Counted from the first letter of the stretch, positions 26,101 through 41,100 are shown. The stretch: DNA of 64,000 nt from Onchidella celtica (GCA_963931925.1 OZ007579.1:24895269-24959268), one strand, 5' to 3'. The notes: generated by a model from the letters alone, not told the origin. Numbers and translations are program-made.

Positions 26101-29100
26101 AGTTTTCAGTATCAAGGATAAGAGGTATGTGGGAGGAGGAAGGCACAGAAGGAGGGTATCCTGAGAACAGCTTACCCGAATTTACTTCCACCAGCTTCCC
26201 TCTTATACCTGGGCCTACTAGGTTGCCGCTTACCCGCTTACCTGTGATCTTTTCTAGAGGGGCAAAGGGGGAGGGTGGGAGTATATTATGGCAGCATCCA
26301 GGCTTGGAGGGAAAGATAGATGAGCTCTTCTCTGATAGGCTTGCACTCAGCATGAAAGCTGTTTACTGCTAGGCTACAGAGGCATGCACATCTTATTTAT
26401 TTTTTTTCTTTCTTCTTTCTGTTTGGCCTTTTTTCTGTTTGACTTTGCTTCTACTCTGTCAGTGTTTTCTGTTCTCTTTTGTATGGATCTTTCAGTCCAT
26501 TTTTACAGCCTCTGATTTTGTTAGGTAATCCTGTTTGTTCCAGGCAAAGGGAGCAGCATAAGGTTATTGAAAAGGTCATGTGCTTTGAATGTGCTTCAGC
26601 CTCCTCACTGCTTCAGGGAGTGAGGTGCAAAACACTCAGTTTGGCAGGGAGGTGGGATGTATTCTCTGAAATTTATTACTTTTTATACTTACTATAAGAG
26701 TTGTCTGTTATCTGTGACTGTGAGTCACCTCAAAGGTATATGAATCACTTGAATCATTGAAAAATGCCATTTTGGAGGGGATGGCATTCACACTTTACTG
26801 GATTAGTCAGCGATGTTTAGCTAATAATATAGTCTGCAGCAAATATGGAGGACATTAAATTACATTTGCTCCAGTTACAGCGAAAGACGATGTTTCCAGA
26901 AGCTTTGGGCAATTAATTTTGTACTAAAAATTGTAACCGTTAATTCCATCTGTCTCTAAATTCTATTTGCAATTGAAAGTTCTCAACAGTGACTCGTTTA
27001 AATCCCAAACCCAGGTTGTGTAATAATGCAGCAGGAGATTGATTGTTATCTTTTCTGTCCATTAGTCCACTTTACTAATCAAAGTAATGATGTTGTTAAG
27101 GGGACATAGTATATTGCAAAGCCAAATAGAGAAAATACAGCATTGTGTTCACTGTTCAGCTATAGCTTTCTATGTACAATACTATGCCCACCTAACATCA
27201 ACCATCAAGTAATGGGTTCTGGAAAAACATAACTTTCAAGCTTAAGAATCTTTGTTGGTTGCGTGCAATGCATTGGGTTCCTTTTTGCCTGCTAGTGAGG
27301 CACATTCACAGACACCCACCTACATGATAGGCCATATGTTTTTGTCTGCTTCTTTGTCTTATATCGGCTTTCTCGGTTGCTCTCATGACCAAATGCCAGG
27401 CCAGGAATGCAAAAGAGATTTCCTAGAATACCAAGGTGCCAACAGCTCTTCTTTGTCATTCTCAGACAAACTGACTCATGAGAATTCTTGTAATGTTTTG
27501 TTTACTCACCTTCAGTACTTTGTACACCTACAGTTTGACTTCTCATCTTTGTGTGCTCACTGCTATACTATCTGCTTTGACATGTGATGTGAACCTTGCA
27601 TTACCCTGTCACATCTGGCTCATCTACCATGTTTTCTGACATTATTCAGGCCCATAGGAATTATTTTGCTAGAATAACATTTGCATTTCTTCTGTTTATC
27701 ATAAGCAGTGGGTGTGGAGGAGCTATTTTGTTAGTGGTATTTGGGTTGTGAATACCAGGAAAATCTGCCCTGTTCTAGATTGAGCTGTCTATTCAGTATA
27801 CAGGCGATCTGCTCTTTATCTTTCTTTCCCCCCATTAACAGGAAGTCTTTTGTCAGAATGAGTCTGTCTTTGTCATTCTTTCCCTGTTTGTCCATTTTGT
27901 TTTATTTTTAACTTCCTCTTTTGAAATCTCACAATAGTTTCTCTGGATGATTTATTAGGACACATTGGGATGGCATCTCAGATCCTATCTCATGTTCTTC
28001 CACTTACTCACACCCAGGCAGGCTCACTCATTGACTTAGGCTTATTCACTCAGTCACTGATGTACTAACTCCATTGTTCACTTATGCACTCATTTACTTA
28101 TTTGTAAATTCCTCATGCCAAACTGGTCATTTCCTTTTCTTGTGGTACAGATGCTCTTTAACTTCTTTATTTTACTGGCCCTCTGTGAGACCTGCCTCAC
28201 TCACACCCCCTACCCCAACCCCATCTTCAACACTTTTCTGCAAGGGGGGAGAAAGAACTTGACTGTTTCATCTAGTTATCAGTAAAGTTTACTGTTCTTC
28301 CCAAATCCACAATGACAAAATTTTAGTTCAACATGTTAACAACACTATGCAAAGGGCATATCTCCGCTGCTCTTGATAATGGCAAATGCCGGACTTATGC
28401 CAAAAGGCAGTTGACGCCTCATTGTCTTCCTGAGCACAAGAGCTATCAGATATTATAGAAATAGAAATGTGCCAATGTAGTAATCCAATGGAATCATAAT
28501 GGCATAAGTCACCAAATGACGGAAAAGGGTACATTTTTTTTCTTAATGTCTCAAAAGTGTCAAAAATGACTTGTGCCATTAGAATACATTGGTAACAGTA
28601 TATTCTTCTCTCTGCTCTGTGCCATCTGGTATTACTCAGGCATTGAATGTCTTGTTTAACATTCACACATACCAGAGCTAATGAAGTTGACATGGTCTTG
28701 CACCCATATTGCATATGCTGTTAAGTAAGAAAGACATAGAACTGGTTGTCTTACATAGTATTATGCAGTTTTACGTTTCCCTCCTGCACTTTCCTTTCCC
28801 TTAGGTGACTGCAATTGCACTTTTGGATAGAAAAACCATGGAAATATCAGATCTGAACTGCCTTGTCAGCTGACTGATAAAGAGTGCAATGGAACGAATC
28901 TGTGAAATTCAATAGAGAGATATGTATTAAAGTTGTAAAATCTGTAATTTAAGAATTATGCATAATACATAATATGTCTCGAAATCCTCCGTTTTTTAGA
29001 TACAAAGTTTAAATTGTATTACGTTGACTAAAATATTGTAATAGCTTGTGGATGTACAGTAACAGTTGTGTTACTACAGATACTAAAGCATGAATGGAAG

Positions 29101-32100
29101 GGTTGATATTGCATTTTGTAATTAAATTGATAGACATAATGAAGTTATCCACAATCATACCGCATAAGATTTCACTGGCATTGCTACTTCCGTGTGTCAG
29201 TCTCAGTTAAAATTACCACATTGAAACTACCCGTTAAACACTAGTTATGAAAGTTTACCATTGTCTCTGATAGTGAGCAGCACTCGTAGATGGTGGCAAA
29301 TGCATTTTCACAATTGAAGGGGTTAGTTTTAGAAGGGATCTGAGTGCTATCAATACTTAGATCGCTTTTAATTCTAATTCCCTTAAATAAATTGAATGTG
29401 TTAGAATTAAAGGGCTTTAAGTGCCAGCGGCACTTGTACTCATGAATCAGCCTGCAGATAGTCAGACATGGTTCTAACAGAAATGATCTTGACACACATC
29501 TGTGGACCAGTTCATTATCAGTGCATGGTAACAGCGGACTATATAGGTTGTGATTTATGCATTCACAGGGGCAGTGCCAATGAACGATTGGCCCTGAAGG
29601 TCATCAAGAATGTGGAAAAGTACAGAGAGGCTGCCAAACTGGAGATCAACGTGCTGGAAAAGTTGCGGGAGAAGGATTCAGTGGGAAAATAGTATGATTC
29701 TTATAGTTGTCTCATTCATTTTCAGCTAAAATACAATCTGTCTGCAAATATAAAGCCTGTTTTTGTTAATTTTGAAAGCATTACGCATTTTTCTTTTCCT
29801 TTTCAGAAAGAGTTGTCTGACTACTAGGGTGTGGGAATCCTGGAACTTTCCAGATTTTTGGATTATTGTTTTTCTTCTATCTCTTTCTCTTGTCTTCTAA
29901 TTCTAATTGATAATCATTTAAAACAGATAGAATTATTACTATCAGCGAACAGTGCTATGTGTCTTGTCCATTATATGTGTGGGTTTTGTGGCTGGGATAC
30001 ATCAAAAGTTCAGAAAATATTTCTGTCGATAGTTCCCACCTCTCTACTAGTTTTCTTTTGATGCCTTGGTTCATACCTACTTTGCATTTGTGTTATCATT
30101 ACAGATATATGAGGTCTGTTTAGGTATTGCAAGATAATATTCACAAGTTTACAATAGATTATAATTTATAAATTATGTCAGGAAATGAGAATTCAGTCTT
30201 GCTAGATAGTTTTGTAGTAATTGCACCTTCTACATTTACTGGTGAGCAATATCGTCACTGTTCGCTAAAGCTGTAGGACCCGCTAAATTGATTTTTGTTC
30301 AACTACATTCAAAGTTACATCGAATGATCTTGGTTCTAGGCTCCTAAGGTGAAATTTAATCAAATAACTAACTTTCAAAAAGACATCGCCACTACACCTG
30401 TTGTGCCAGAATTATAAACAGTGTTTTTGCTTCTCCTGAAAAGTAGCCTAAACCAGTTACTACTTGTGGGCAACAGTGACAATATTTCTGCTCTGATCAC
30501 CATTATTCAACTTTTGTTTTCCAACTCTCCTCCTTATTTATAATTTCAGAGTCAGTGTGTTATCTGACCGAGATTTGTGTCTGTTTTGATCTGTTTGCAG
30601 TAATATATTTCTCCCTGCTTTCTCCTCAGCTTGTGTGTTCAGATGATAGACTGGTTTGACTACCATGGACACATGTGTATTGCATTTGACATGCTGGGAC
30701 TCAGTGTCTTTGACTTCTTGGTGAGTTCCTCCACTAATCACACTTAACTTACTTCAAATATAAAGTGGAGGAATATCCTTTCATTTAACATGAAAGAAAG
30801 AACTGTTTTTCAGTTATTTTCTGTCAAATTAATTGAATGAACATGAAAGTGGATATATTATGATGATAATGCTTGTCAAGTCGGCGTTGTGTCTAATGGC
30901 AAAAAGAGGGAGGCACTATATACATTATGCTTTGGGGAGTTCTGTATGGATTATTTTGCACTCCCTGTATTATAATGTAAGCAGACAGCACTGTTGAAAA
31001 TGTTCACCAAAATATGCCAGTGTTTTTTAATTTGCAAAGTTTTCACTAATTCCATCTCCTAACATCGAAAGATCAGTTTTGTTAAGGATGGGTGTTTCTC
31101 ATGAAATCTTAAATTATTGACCTGTTTTCTAGTGTTTCTCTTTTTAATTATTTTGTTTTTGTTTCTAAACCTTTACAGAAAGAAAACAACTATGTCCCCT
31201 ACACTTTGGAACAAGTTCGACACATATCATATCAGCTGTGCTATGCAGTCAACTGTAAGTGAAATTGTACCTTCCACATATATTTGTACAGCCAAAGAGA
31301 ATACACCAAATTTCAATTTTTTCATCAGTGGGGACTGAAAGATAAGAGCAGTGTCAAGGAGATGAATATTTATTTTTCAACATATCCTCTGAAAATGTTA
31401 TTAACTCTTTATTGCTGTTTCTGGCAACATCAGATCAAGAGACGTGAACAGCTGAAAGATAACCATTGAGAGTTAGTTGACCACTTCTGAGTTGAACACC
31501 ATTTCATGGTTATTTGTTGTTAAATTCTTACAGTCGCAGACCAAATAATGTCAGGATAAGCCTACATCTGGTAGATATCATTTGGTTCTCAATACAAGAA
31601 TCCCTACCAAAAGAACATAAAATTAACATCATTTTGAAATTTGATCATACTTTTGTCATGTTCACAAGAATGACTTATGTTTGTGTTGTTTGTGATTCTA
31701 TTTCCAGTTCTTCATGAAAACCAACTGACTCACACAGACTTGAAGCCTGAGAACATCTTGTTTGTCAGTTCAGAGTTTGACACATTCATCAATCCCAAAA
31801 AGGTAATGGACATCGCGTCCAGTGGCAGCTCTCAGAGAGAGCCACTTGGAAATTGAATCTAGTGCAATATTGTGTGCCCAGTTTGCTTTAGAATGCAAAG
31901 TTAATGAAAGTAAATGGGACTTGAAAAGTAGATAAAGTTATTGGGAGTAGAATACTGAATTTTGATCTTGAATTGTGAAAAGTTCACAAGAACCTGGAGA
32001 AAGCAGGCAGGAAGGCCAATTGTTACCGTTAAGACCCACAAAGAACTACAATTTAATGTTATACCTGTATGTGGAATTCTGATTCCAGCTTTTCACAAAA

Positions 32101-35100
32101 CTGAAAGAAATTTTATGGAACGATTATATCGACCTAATTCAGAATTTGGAGAAGCATTATGCAAACGATAAGTAGACGGTCCATCATTGAAATCATGCTA
32201 CATAATAAACAATTTACAATCATTTAAACATTTGAGAACCAACCTATCATAAGTTTTTTTGGGACCACTTTAATGTTTTAAATTCAGAGTTAAGTGGGTT
32301 GAAATTTATGGTAATGATATGTGGAAAGGAGGCTTCGCAGTAATATAGACAACTTGTCCTAGCTGTGTCAGTGAAATATTAAAAATAGCCTCTGTGTGTG
32401 TTTTTATCCACCAGCTGAATCTATTTAGAATAGTAAAACATTTTGTCCTCATGTGTAAGATGTGTTACAGGGCAATCTTCTCCCTTAAATTTGTTGACCT
32501 ATTGTAGTGTCTTGTTGTCAGTGCTGGGAAAATGGCACATCACATATGTCTGTGTATGAATGCTTTATGTTTTTACCCATATATCAGCATTGTGTGCAGA
32601 GCAAACATAAGTATGGTTGGTTGGCTGTTGGAACCTCGTTAAACCTAGCCTTAAAGCAAAGGATGTTGTTAGAGGACTGCAGCCGAAGTACAGAGACAGC
32701 TAGAGAAATACTGAGTTGTGTTGACTGCTCAGCTATAGCTTTCTATGTAACATACTAAGGTCCACTAATAACAGGTGTGAACTTTGGAATTTGGGTTGAA
32801 AGGCCTTCCATATGTGGTTCCAGCAGCCCACTGATGATATTAACTCATTCACTACGGTAAGCCAAATATTCGGCTCGTGGATTTTCACTTCGCTACAGAA
32901 AGCCGAATATTCAGCTTGAGTGGACACCAATTTTCTAACACTAATAGTAATATATGAGCCAACTTCTTGAAATACTGAATTCCATCCTGGTTCATTGATT
33001 TTCCTTTACTTGAATGTCTAAATGTCTTGTGCTTATACTGAGTAAAAGAAAAAACATCCTTGAACTACGTCTAAATTTCAAACTGGATAGTGTTGGGAGT
33101 TCCCATACAAACCCACAAAAGTTACCTTAGGGAATGAGTTAACCTAGTTATTGGAAAGGAAATAAATAAATAACTTTTGGGAAATTTTCATAATTGGAAG
33201 GATAGTCTCAAGAAAAAAGTTGACAAACCTGCATGCAGCCCATTTTTAATGTTCATTTCAGCAAAATTTTCACAGTATTGTCTATTGTAAGCATGGCTGC
33301 TACAGATGAGTATCAGTTAAGAGCAAATGCAACAACAGTATGCCTCAGTGTGGGCTGCTGCATCTTTTTGTACACTTACTGTTCAAAGCTTCCTAGTGCT
33401 ACTATGCAATCATTTGCAGTTCATCATGTCATATTTTTTTTTCACCTCACAATTTATTGAAATATTCCCCTCAATCCTCTCTGACAAGGTTTGGAACATT
33501 TATGCATTGTGCTTCTTTTTTTTTTTTTAATTGCGTTTATAACTGTCAACATTAACCAAAGGATATCCATGAAGCATTGACATCCATAGCATGCCTAGAA
33601 AGATCATGATACTCACCATGTAATCTTTGGAATTTGGTACCATCAAGTATAGTGGATTTGAATCAGTCCTGTGTTTTGTTTAAATAAAACTAAGGCATGC
33701 ACAGATATTTTTCCTTCCATATCACATACACTTGTATTCTAAGGATGTCTGAATGTGCAATATGTCATGCCTCAGCCCTTTAGGACTTTGGTTGGGAATG
33801 AAAAAAAAAAAATGTCTTTGTGAAAGGAAAATGAGACATTTAGAACCTGTGTGTCTCAAGCCCTTTTGTATTCCATATACTTGAAGAGACTGCTGCAGAT
33901 GTGGTTGCTTGAGAAATCATTGTTTGTACCCTTGCCCTTGTCATAAACCAGCATCTGAATGTAATGTATTATCAGTGGCCCTTTCTTACATTGACATTAA
34001 TATGGATATTTATCAGTTCCCATGACGATGACACCATTCAAACTTGAGTGAAAATTTACACTTATATTACAGTGGAAAATCTCTCTTTAAAAGCCTGGAC
34101 AAAAAAAGTCAGTTATAATGTACGCATTTAAACACTATTTTCAAACTTCAAGGTACAAATGAGAAAAAAAAAATGTTCATGGTCAAGACACACACTTTCC
34201 TTTTTGCCATATTAATGCATTGCTGAGAAAGGGTCAAACTTGTATTAGCACTTACAAGTTGCATTCACGGCTTGCTTAGCTTAGCTTAGCTTTGTGTATG
34301 TGTGTATACTAACTTGTGCTCTGTCTCTGTGTTCTAACCCCTACTCCCCCATCTGCCCAGAAGAGAGAGGAACGACGCATCAAAAACACAGACATCAAGT
34401 TGATCGACTTCGGCTCAGCCACCTTTGACCATGAGCACCACAGCACAATAGTCTCCACTCGGCATTACAGAGCCCCTGAGGTTATACTAGGTGAGTTTGA
34501 TTCACGGATGTCCCTGGGTGGTCAGGAGTTTCAGTATTGATCCTGTCTTTAGAACCATATCAGTTGAAACTGCAACTTGATCAAACCAAGATCTTTCCTG
34601 ATATTTCAGATGAGAAAGTCTTCTTCCCTAATATCTGGAATATGTACGTAAATCATGAATGAAGGTTTATATTAAAAGTGCTAAATTTGGTTACATGTCT
34701 TCAATAATTTCTGAAATGACTATGTATTTATGATGTTACAAGAAGGACCTTTGCTTAATACAGGATTGTAAAGTGACTGCCATGATTTTAGGACTGACTA
34801 GTGATGCATTGAAGACTAACCTTGTGTTTTCCAGAGCTGGGCTGGTCTCAACCCTGTGATGTATGGAGTATTGGCTGTATCATGTTTGAGCTTTACACTG
34901 GCTACACACTTTTTCAGGTAAGAAATATGCTGTTTTCTTTTGTAATTATGTCAAATATGTGTGTGCGCCCGAAGAAAGGTCCCAGTTGTCGGTACAGCTA
35001 TTTTAGAGCCAGGGGGTGAAAAGGTCAAAAAAGTCGTGCCTAGTCAGAAATGTACTTCTAGCAGAAAACACAAGTTTAACCATTTCTAAATAGCATATGA

Positions 35101-38100
35101 AAAGGATTTTGGAATATTTTATGTTTAAATATTATGTTATTAATTATTTGTACAACATGTGACCCTTCGGGTAGTAATATTGGAGTGACTGTTGCTAGGG
35201 GACCGTGGACTAATTACAAAGCCGTTATAGAGATAATACTGAGTAGTGTTCACTGCTCATCTATAGTTTACCGTGTAACATGCCACGGTCCCCTAAAAAC
35301 AGCCAAGTCGGAAGTTTTTTGGATCTTGTTAGGAGAGCGCAGTATTTTACATAGAAAGCTAGAGCTGAGCAGTGAACATAACTCAGTAGTTTCCCTATTT
35401 GCCTTTGTAATAAAACTACGTTCCCCCAACAATATCCAAAAAGTCTGTCATGGGAGTGAGCGGTTAAAGCTGTTTTTCTCAAAAGTTTGTTTTTGCCCCG
35501 TCTTACAAAATGTGTCATATCTTCAAAACTACTTAAGATATTGGAAAACTTTTTAAAACCAGGTGTTCAGCATTGAATTTTCTGGAAGAATATGCCCTTA
35601 TCTCAAACTCCCAAATTTGCAACAACTGGGACCTTTCTCCAGGCACACACACACATTCATAATTTCAAGAAAAAAATATATTTACGTTTGATTTTTCTAA
35701 ATGTCAGCATTTCAATAAAGTCGTAAAGGGTTTTTAGGATAAAACATTAATAACAGTAACATGGAACTGTCATCAGTGAGGGATAATCACAGAGTGCTCA
35801 AGTATGGCATAAGCGAATATTGCAAACCAAGAGCTCTTCTGAAAAAGGAATGTGATTGGTAAAGTTCACCCAAATATCCCATCTGTGTTAACCCTGATGA
35901 ACTTTCAGTAGTGCAGAGTGCCCTCAGATTTGTTGCTGTGAATTTAGGAAGCCAGGGATGTGGTTTTGAGAAAATCAGGAGGTCGGGGTTCCAAGGATTC
36001 ATTATTTTGGAGTAAAAGATAGTTTTGTGGATGGTTGTTTTGGAATTTGTTTTATATCTTTCAGACTCACGATAACAAAGAACATCTGGCAATGATGGAA
36101 AGAATACTGGGATCCATGCCTTATCGCATGACCAAAAAGACCAAGTGAGTCATCATTGTTCATCTGTTTGATTTGTTGAGGGATAGAAGGTGATATTGCT
36201 AGAAAATGGAATCCAAAATAGCTGAATGAGATTTTCTCTCCTGGGCATTGCTGTGACCCCATGAAACGGGTAGAATCTTTTCCAAGATGAGAATTATACT
36301 TGTGATCTGAGGTTTATAATGAAGGGAGGGAAGGTTGGATCCTCGTGTCAAACAGCAAATGGTGAAGACCCCTTGGCTGGTGCAGATAAGGAAATCGTCC
36401 TATGTTTAGTGTTGTTTGTAGTGAATTCAGCATTTCTTACCAAGGAGAGAAAAGTCTCAGACATTTTCACTTGTTTTCCAAACTTAAGCTTTAAGTTAGT
36501 GTATTCAAAAGACAGAACCTAGTTGTTTGTGATGGAGTATCATGTTTTTTTTTAAATCCATGTTTTTTTTTTTAATCGTTCATCATTGATTTTTTTGTTT
36601 CAGTGTATTCATTAACCATGTCTTGTGTCCTGAATGTGGATAAGGTTTAAGTCATTGACCAGAGCTGCTTTTGCTCTCTGTTTAATTTTTGTTCATGTTT
36701 GACATTAATCCATATCTGTAACCCCCACAAACACACACACATGCGACCATAGAACAAACTACTTCTGGCATGGTCGTCTGGACTGGGATCCCACCACGTC
36801 AGCCGGGCGTTACGTTAGGGAGAACTGCAAGCCCCTTTATGTGAGTGCGCTCTTGCGTACAGTGTGTGATCCCATCATAGGGTTTTTCTGTTCAGCATGC
36901 TGTACTAGAGGACAACATTTACAGCTTGATGTGTATTGTTTTTTGATTTCATTGTGACCTTTTGTTTGAACTCGTCTTTATTAACTTTTGTATCATATTT
37001 ATGTTGGCTTGTGTGTGTTAGAGCAGGTCATGGTGCTGTATATAGTCCCTGCTGACACGTGTAGTGCAGTGCTGCTGATGTGTAGTGGTGCTGTTGTCCA
37101 TGCATGCTTGTCTGTTCTGGACTCAGCTCTGGTTCTGCGTGGACCAGCTTGCTGTGAAAATTGATAAAAGGGCAAACTATCCATGAGCTTCTCTGCAGCC
37201 ACGCATGAATTGTTTAACAATTTATTTACTCATTTACAGGATAAAATATTTCATAGGTTATAAAACAAAGTGGTTGATTTAACATCTTCGTAGGCGAAGA
37301 TTTTCTCAGAGAAGCAGTGCTCTTTTTGGGGGGACCGGTTAATTTTTTAAAGGAATCTGAAATATGTCAAAAACACCAAAAAACAAAGAGGAAGTGTGCT
37401 TCGTAAGGGACTTTCTGATATCCAGAAATGACAGTGGTGCAGCAAAAGAGGCCATGGAGATGCATGTAAAATTCTGACTGGGTTCATATGAACACTATCG
37501 CATATATAAGAGAAATGAACATGGATGCTGAAAAGATAAGTCTTGAAAACATCAGTTCTTGTGCGGATGGAGAGAAGCTGTGGACATCTGTCCCACCTGC
37601 ATGCGTCGATGCATGTGTCTGTAGTGCGTGCATACGGGGGGAGAGCAAGAAGAGAGCATGAAAGTTTGTATGCAAGTCATCGTTTCAGGCTTGCTCCATC
37701 GCCACCACAAAGTTGCCACTTCTGCCAATAGGACAGCTGGCCAGGGAGTACAGTTTGTCTTGTCTTGTCAAATTTATTTACACATTTATGTATATTGGTG
37801 AATCCAGGCGGAGACTGCAGGCTGTGTTGTTACATTTCACAAAATTTCTCTGATCTAAATATGAGTTTTCTTTTTCTTTTCTTTTTTTTTTGCCCAGGAC
37901 AAAAAGTATTTTTCCTCCATTACTATCATAACTTTTTTATCGTGCACTGGTGTTTTGAAAAGCATGTTATGGCTTGCAAAGTCTGTTATGTGAGCTCAGC
38001 ACTTGGGTGCCTGATGAGTGCTCCACTGGGTGTGAAGGGCTGGCGGTGACTGTCTGTGCCAGTCACTGAAGAGAATAAGCATTGATGCGTAATGATAATC

Positions 38101-41100
38101 AGTATTTTCTCACAAGGCTTTGTGAGTGGAGGAGAAAGTGTGATCTTCTCTTACGTTTTAAACTTCGTCTCAAAGAATTCCTTATTTTGCTGTAGCAAAG
38201 TCGCAGTTTGTTAGAAATGAACATTTTGTAGCAGGTAAATCCTGTGGTGCGCATGGCACCAGTGAGCAGAAAATTTCAGAGAAATGTGAAATGAAACAAT
38301 AATGCCTGCACAGCACCCCCTGCTTTACCTGTAATAATGAACTATGTGAACTTTATTTGCATGCCAGATTCATGGCCACATTTCTCAGTTTGGTTTTGTT
38401 TTGTCTTCTCTTCCCCCCATCACCTATGTTTTTGACACCCCCCCCCCCTCCACCATTGTGTTGGTGTTTTGCCATACCCACCCATCCTGGATGGTTCCTG
38501 CCACCACTACCACCATTACGGCGTCTGCTACTGCGTGTTGCTTGTCCGGGTGGCTGCATGCGTGCTTGGGTGTGTGTGAAAAGGAAACAGAAATATTTCT
38601 ACCGAGGGTGCCTTGACTGGGACGAGAAGTCATCATCTGGGAGATATGTCCGAGATACATGTAAACCACTGAGGGTAAGACTTACCAGTCCTCTCACTTT
38701 GATGGAAAGTTGTCCTGTCAGGTTTGATCATTCTCTTCAGTATGCTAAGTTAGAACCACTGAAATTTGATACTGAAATTTCACCTCTCTATAGCTCTTCT
38801 TTCATCAAGTACTGATGGCGTGACTTGAGATGGAGCTGAAAGTGTTCAGCCACAGATACACGTGAAAATTCTGTGCTAGGCTAGACAAATTGGCAGTTGG
38901 TGGAGAGGACAAGAGCAGAATGTTTTTTGGCACTGAGGCAGACCAGTCATGTTGTCAGCAGGTCATTGGGTAGATCTTATTGTTTTTGTTACCTCGGTGG
39001 GTGCCTGATTACCCTGGCTACCCAAAGCTGTAGTAACTTTTTTACTTGTCAATGGAAACTCCATCTATGCTGTCCACACTCTTTCTCTGAAACTGCTAAT
39101 GTGAGTAAGAGAGTGCTGGTCTACAAGTTTGCTGTCTGTTGTATGAATGTTTTTGAGTTCTGGCGCACCCGTTGGATGCTGATTCAGACTGTGACAGGTG
39201 AGTTCTGAGTTTGATGTCTTGTGGTGACCTGGATGGATGGCTGGGATTTGATGCCTGTGGTAAACAACAATTATGACCTGTGAAGTTTATCGTACTGGAG
39301 CCCTTGCCTGATCACCACCAGAACCTCTGCTAACGCTGCCTATCTAATTACCAGTCCAGCATTAACACTGACATGTATGTAGCAAAAGTATGGAACACCA
39401 AGCATCTATTTTCTGACAACGCTTGTATTTTGTTTTGCGTAGTCATTTTACCCAGATTTGTAACATCTTTGTCAAATTTGAAAAACAGCTGCTCGATTTG
39501 AATTGATATTTTGTAGGAGAGAAAATACACTTTAAATTTACCATATGTTATTATCGACTCTGACTGATGTTGCCTAGAGACAAATTGAACATTAAATGAA
39601 TCAGCAGTTTTCAGTGTGCCAAGTAATCTGTGAAAATTTTGTTGGGATTTGAGCAAAAAAAAATATTTTGAAACTGGATTGATAACCCTACACGGACAAG
39701 GGGGATTGAGGATTTGATGAAGAACAATAGTAAATCATAGGACGAATGTGGCCAGTGCATGGAGTGGGCTTTTTTTAATTCAGATGTTTTTTTGGTTTGC
39801 ATTTGGTCCCAGCATTGTACTGTTCCAGTTTTTCAAAGATCTTTGAAATTTGAAAACATCATGATGTGGATGCCCTTTTGCCATAGAGCACTGTGTGGCT
39901 TGGATACATTGTTTGATAGAAATCTGTTTGAAACTTCTTTAACCCCTTACAGTTTTGGCTCATTAGCAAAGGATGAAAAAGGAGCCATGTACGGACAGTA
40001 CTTTAGAAATTCCATCTTTTGCCATAACTTTCATGACAGGACAGAAAAAAAATGTCGAATTGCAAATATATCTACAACACTGACTGTCGGCATTAAACAG
40101 TATTGATGTTGCAATGTATTTAATGTCTTGAACAATTCCCGAAATTTTGTGGATGGATCGCTCTTTTTGGAAACTTCAGTAATTTGGTGCTCTGTGGCAG
40201 TGGTGGAAATCATATCTTTGTGAAAAGATATTGACAGGAGCTGTGTTTGTGATGATCGCTGCATGAACTGACGTATCCGTCGTTGGCTGTCCTAGTCTGT
40301 ATGCCCTAAACTGCAGAGTAACTAGCCATGTGTGTCCAGTTTTGGAACGTCTAACAGTTAAATCTCTAACTAATCAATGTCATTTGATGGAAAAGTGAGC
40401 ATCATGTCATTCTTTTATATTTTGTCCAATTTTTGTTCCAGTTTACACAGTTCATACATTCGGTATATTTGACTTTTGTATCACATTTGTAATCTGTCAA
40501 GACAAAGAACATGGGCTCAGGCTGACTGTTTGTTATCCAAAAATGTTAACATTATGTATACAAGAAAAGTGCCTCTTGTGTAATTATAGTTCTCTGCTGT
40601 AAACAGCCGGGAATAACATGGTTGTATCACATTATAACTTAGTGCATATGGTGCTATGGACCAAGTCAGTTACCATTATGAAGAACAGAGGTCTTATTCA
40701 AGCCAAATTCAAACTTCCAATTCAATAGAATTTAAAAGCAAATGATACCCATGTTTTCCTGCAGACAAATTTTCATTTTTTTGTTTATTTGTTTTGTTAG
40801 TTGATGTAGATGGGAAATAAGGGATTTAGAGTGTTGTTTTTTTTTCTTAGTCACAAAACATTCTAGCAGATTAACCCAATATTATTGGCACAATAAGGAA
40901 AATGTTGCCAAACAAAGAGTTGATTTGGAGCCATGATAGTTGAGACAATAACCTTGGCCTACGTCCCCATCTCTCCTCAGCACTATCTGAGAGACAAAGG
41001 GCAGGATCATATTCAGATCCTGGAGCTTATAGAACAAATGTTGGAGTATGTGCCAGAGCAGAGGTTGACATTAAAAGAAGCCCTCCGACACCCGTTCTTT

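Larger units (their letters stand above)
21237..29568. other. 8.3-kb intron with several repeats
   Basis: No coding segment recognised. It holds a dispersed repeat ending in poly-G (21633-21731), a 34-bp direct repeat pair with an adjacent foldback (21881-22071), a G14 run (25568-25581), a short (GA)n tract near 25880 and one copy of a ~105-bp MITE (27094-27197). Confidence 0.8.
31803..34360. other. 2.6-kb intron carrying two MITEs
   Basis: No coding segment recognised. It carries a TGTTA-ended MITE (32667-32773) and, 66 bp later, a TTAA-flanked piggyBac-like MITE (32840-33142). The rest is AT-rich unique sequence. Confidence 0.8.
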
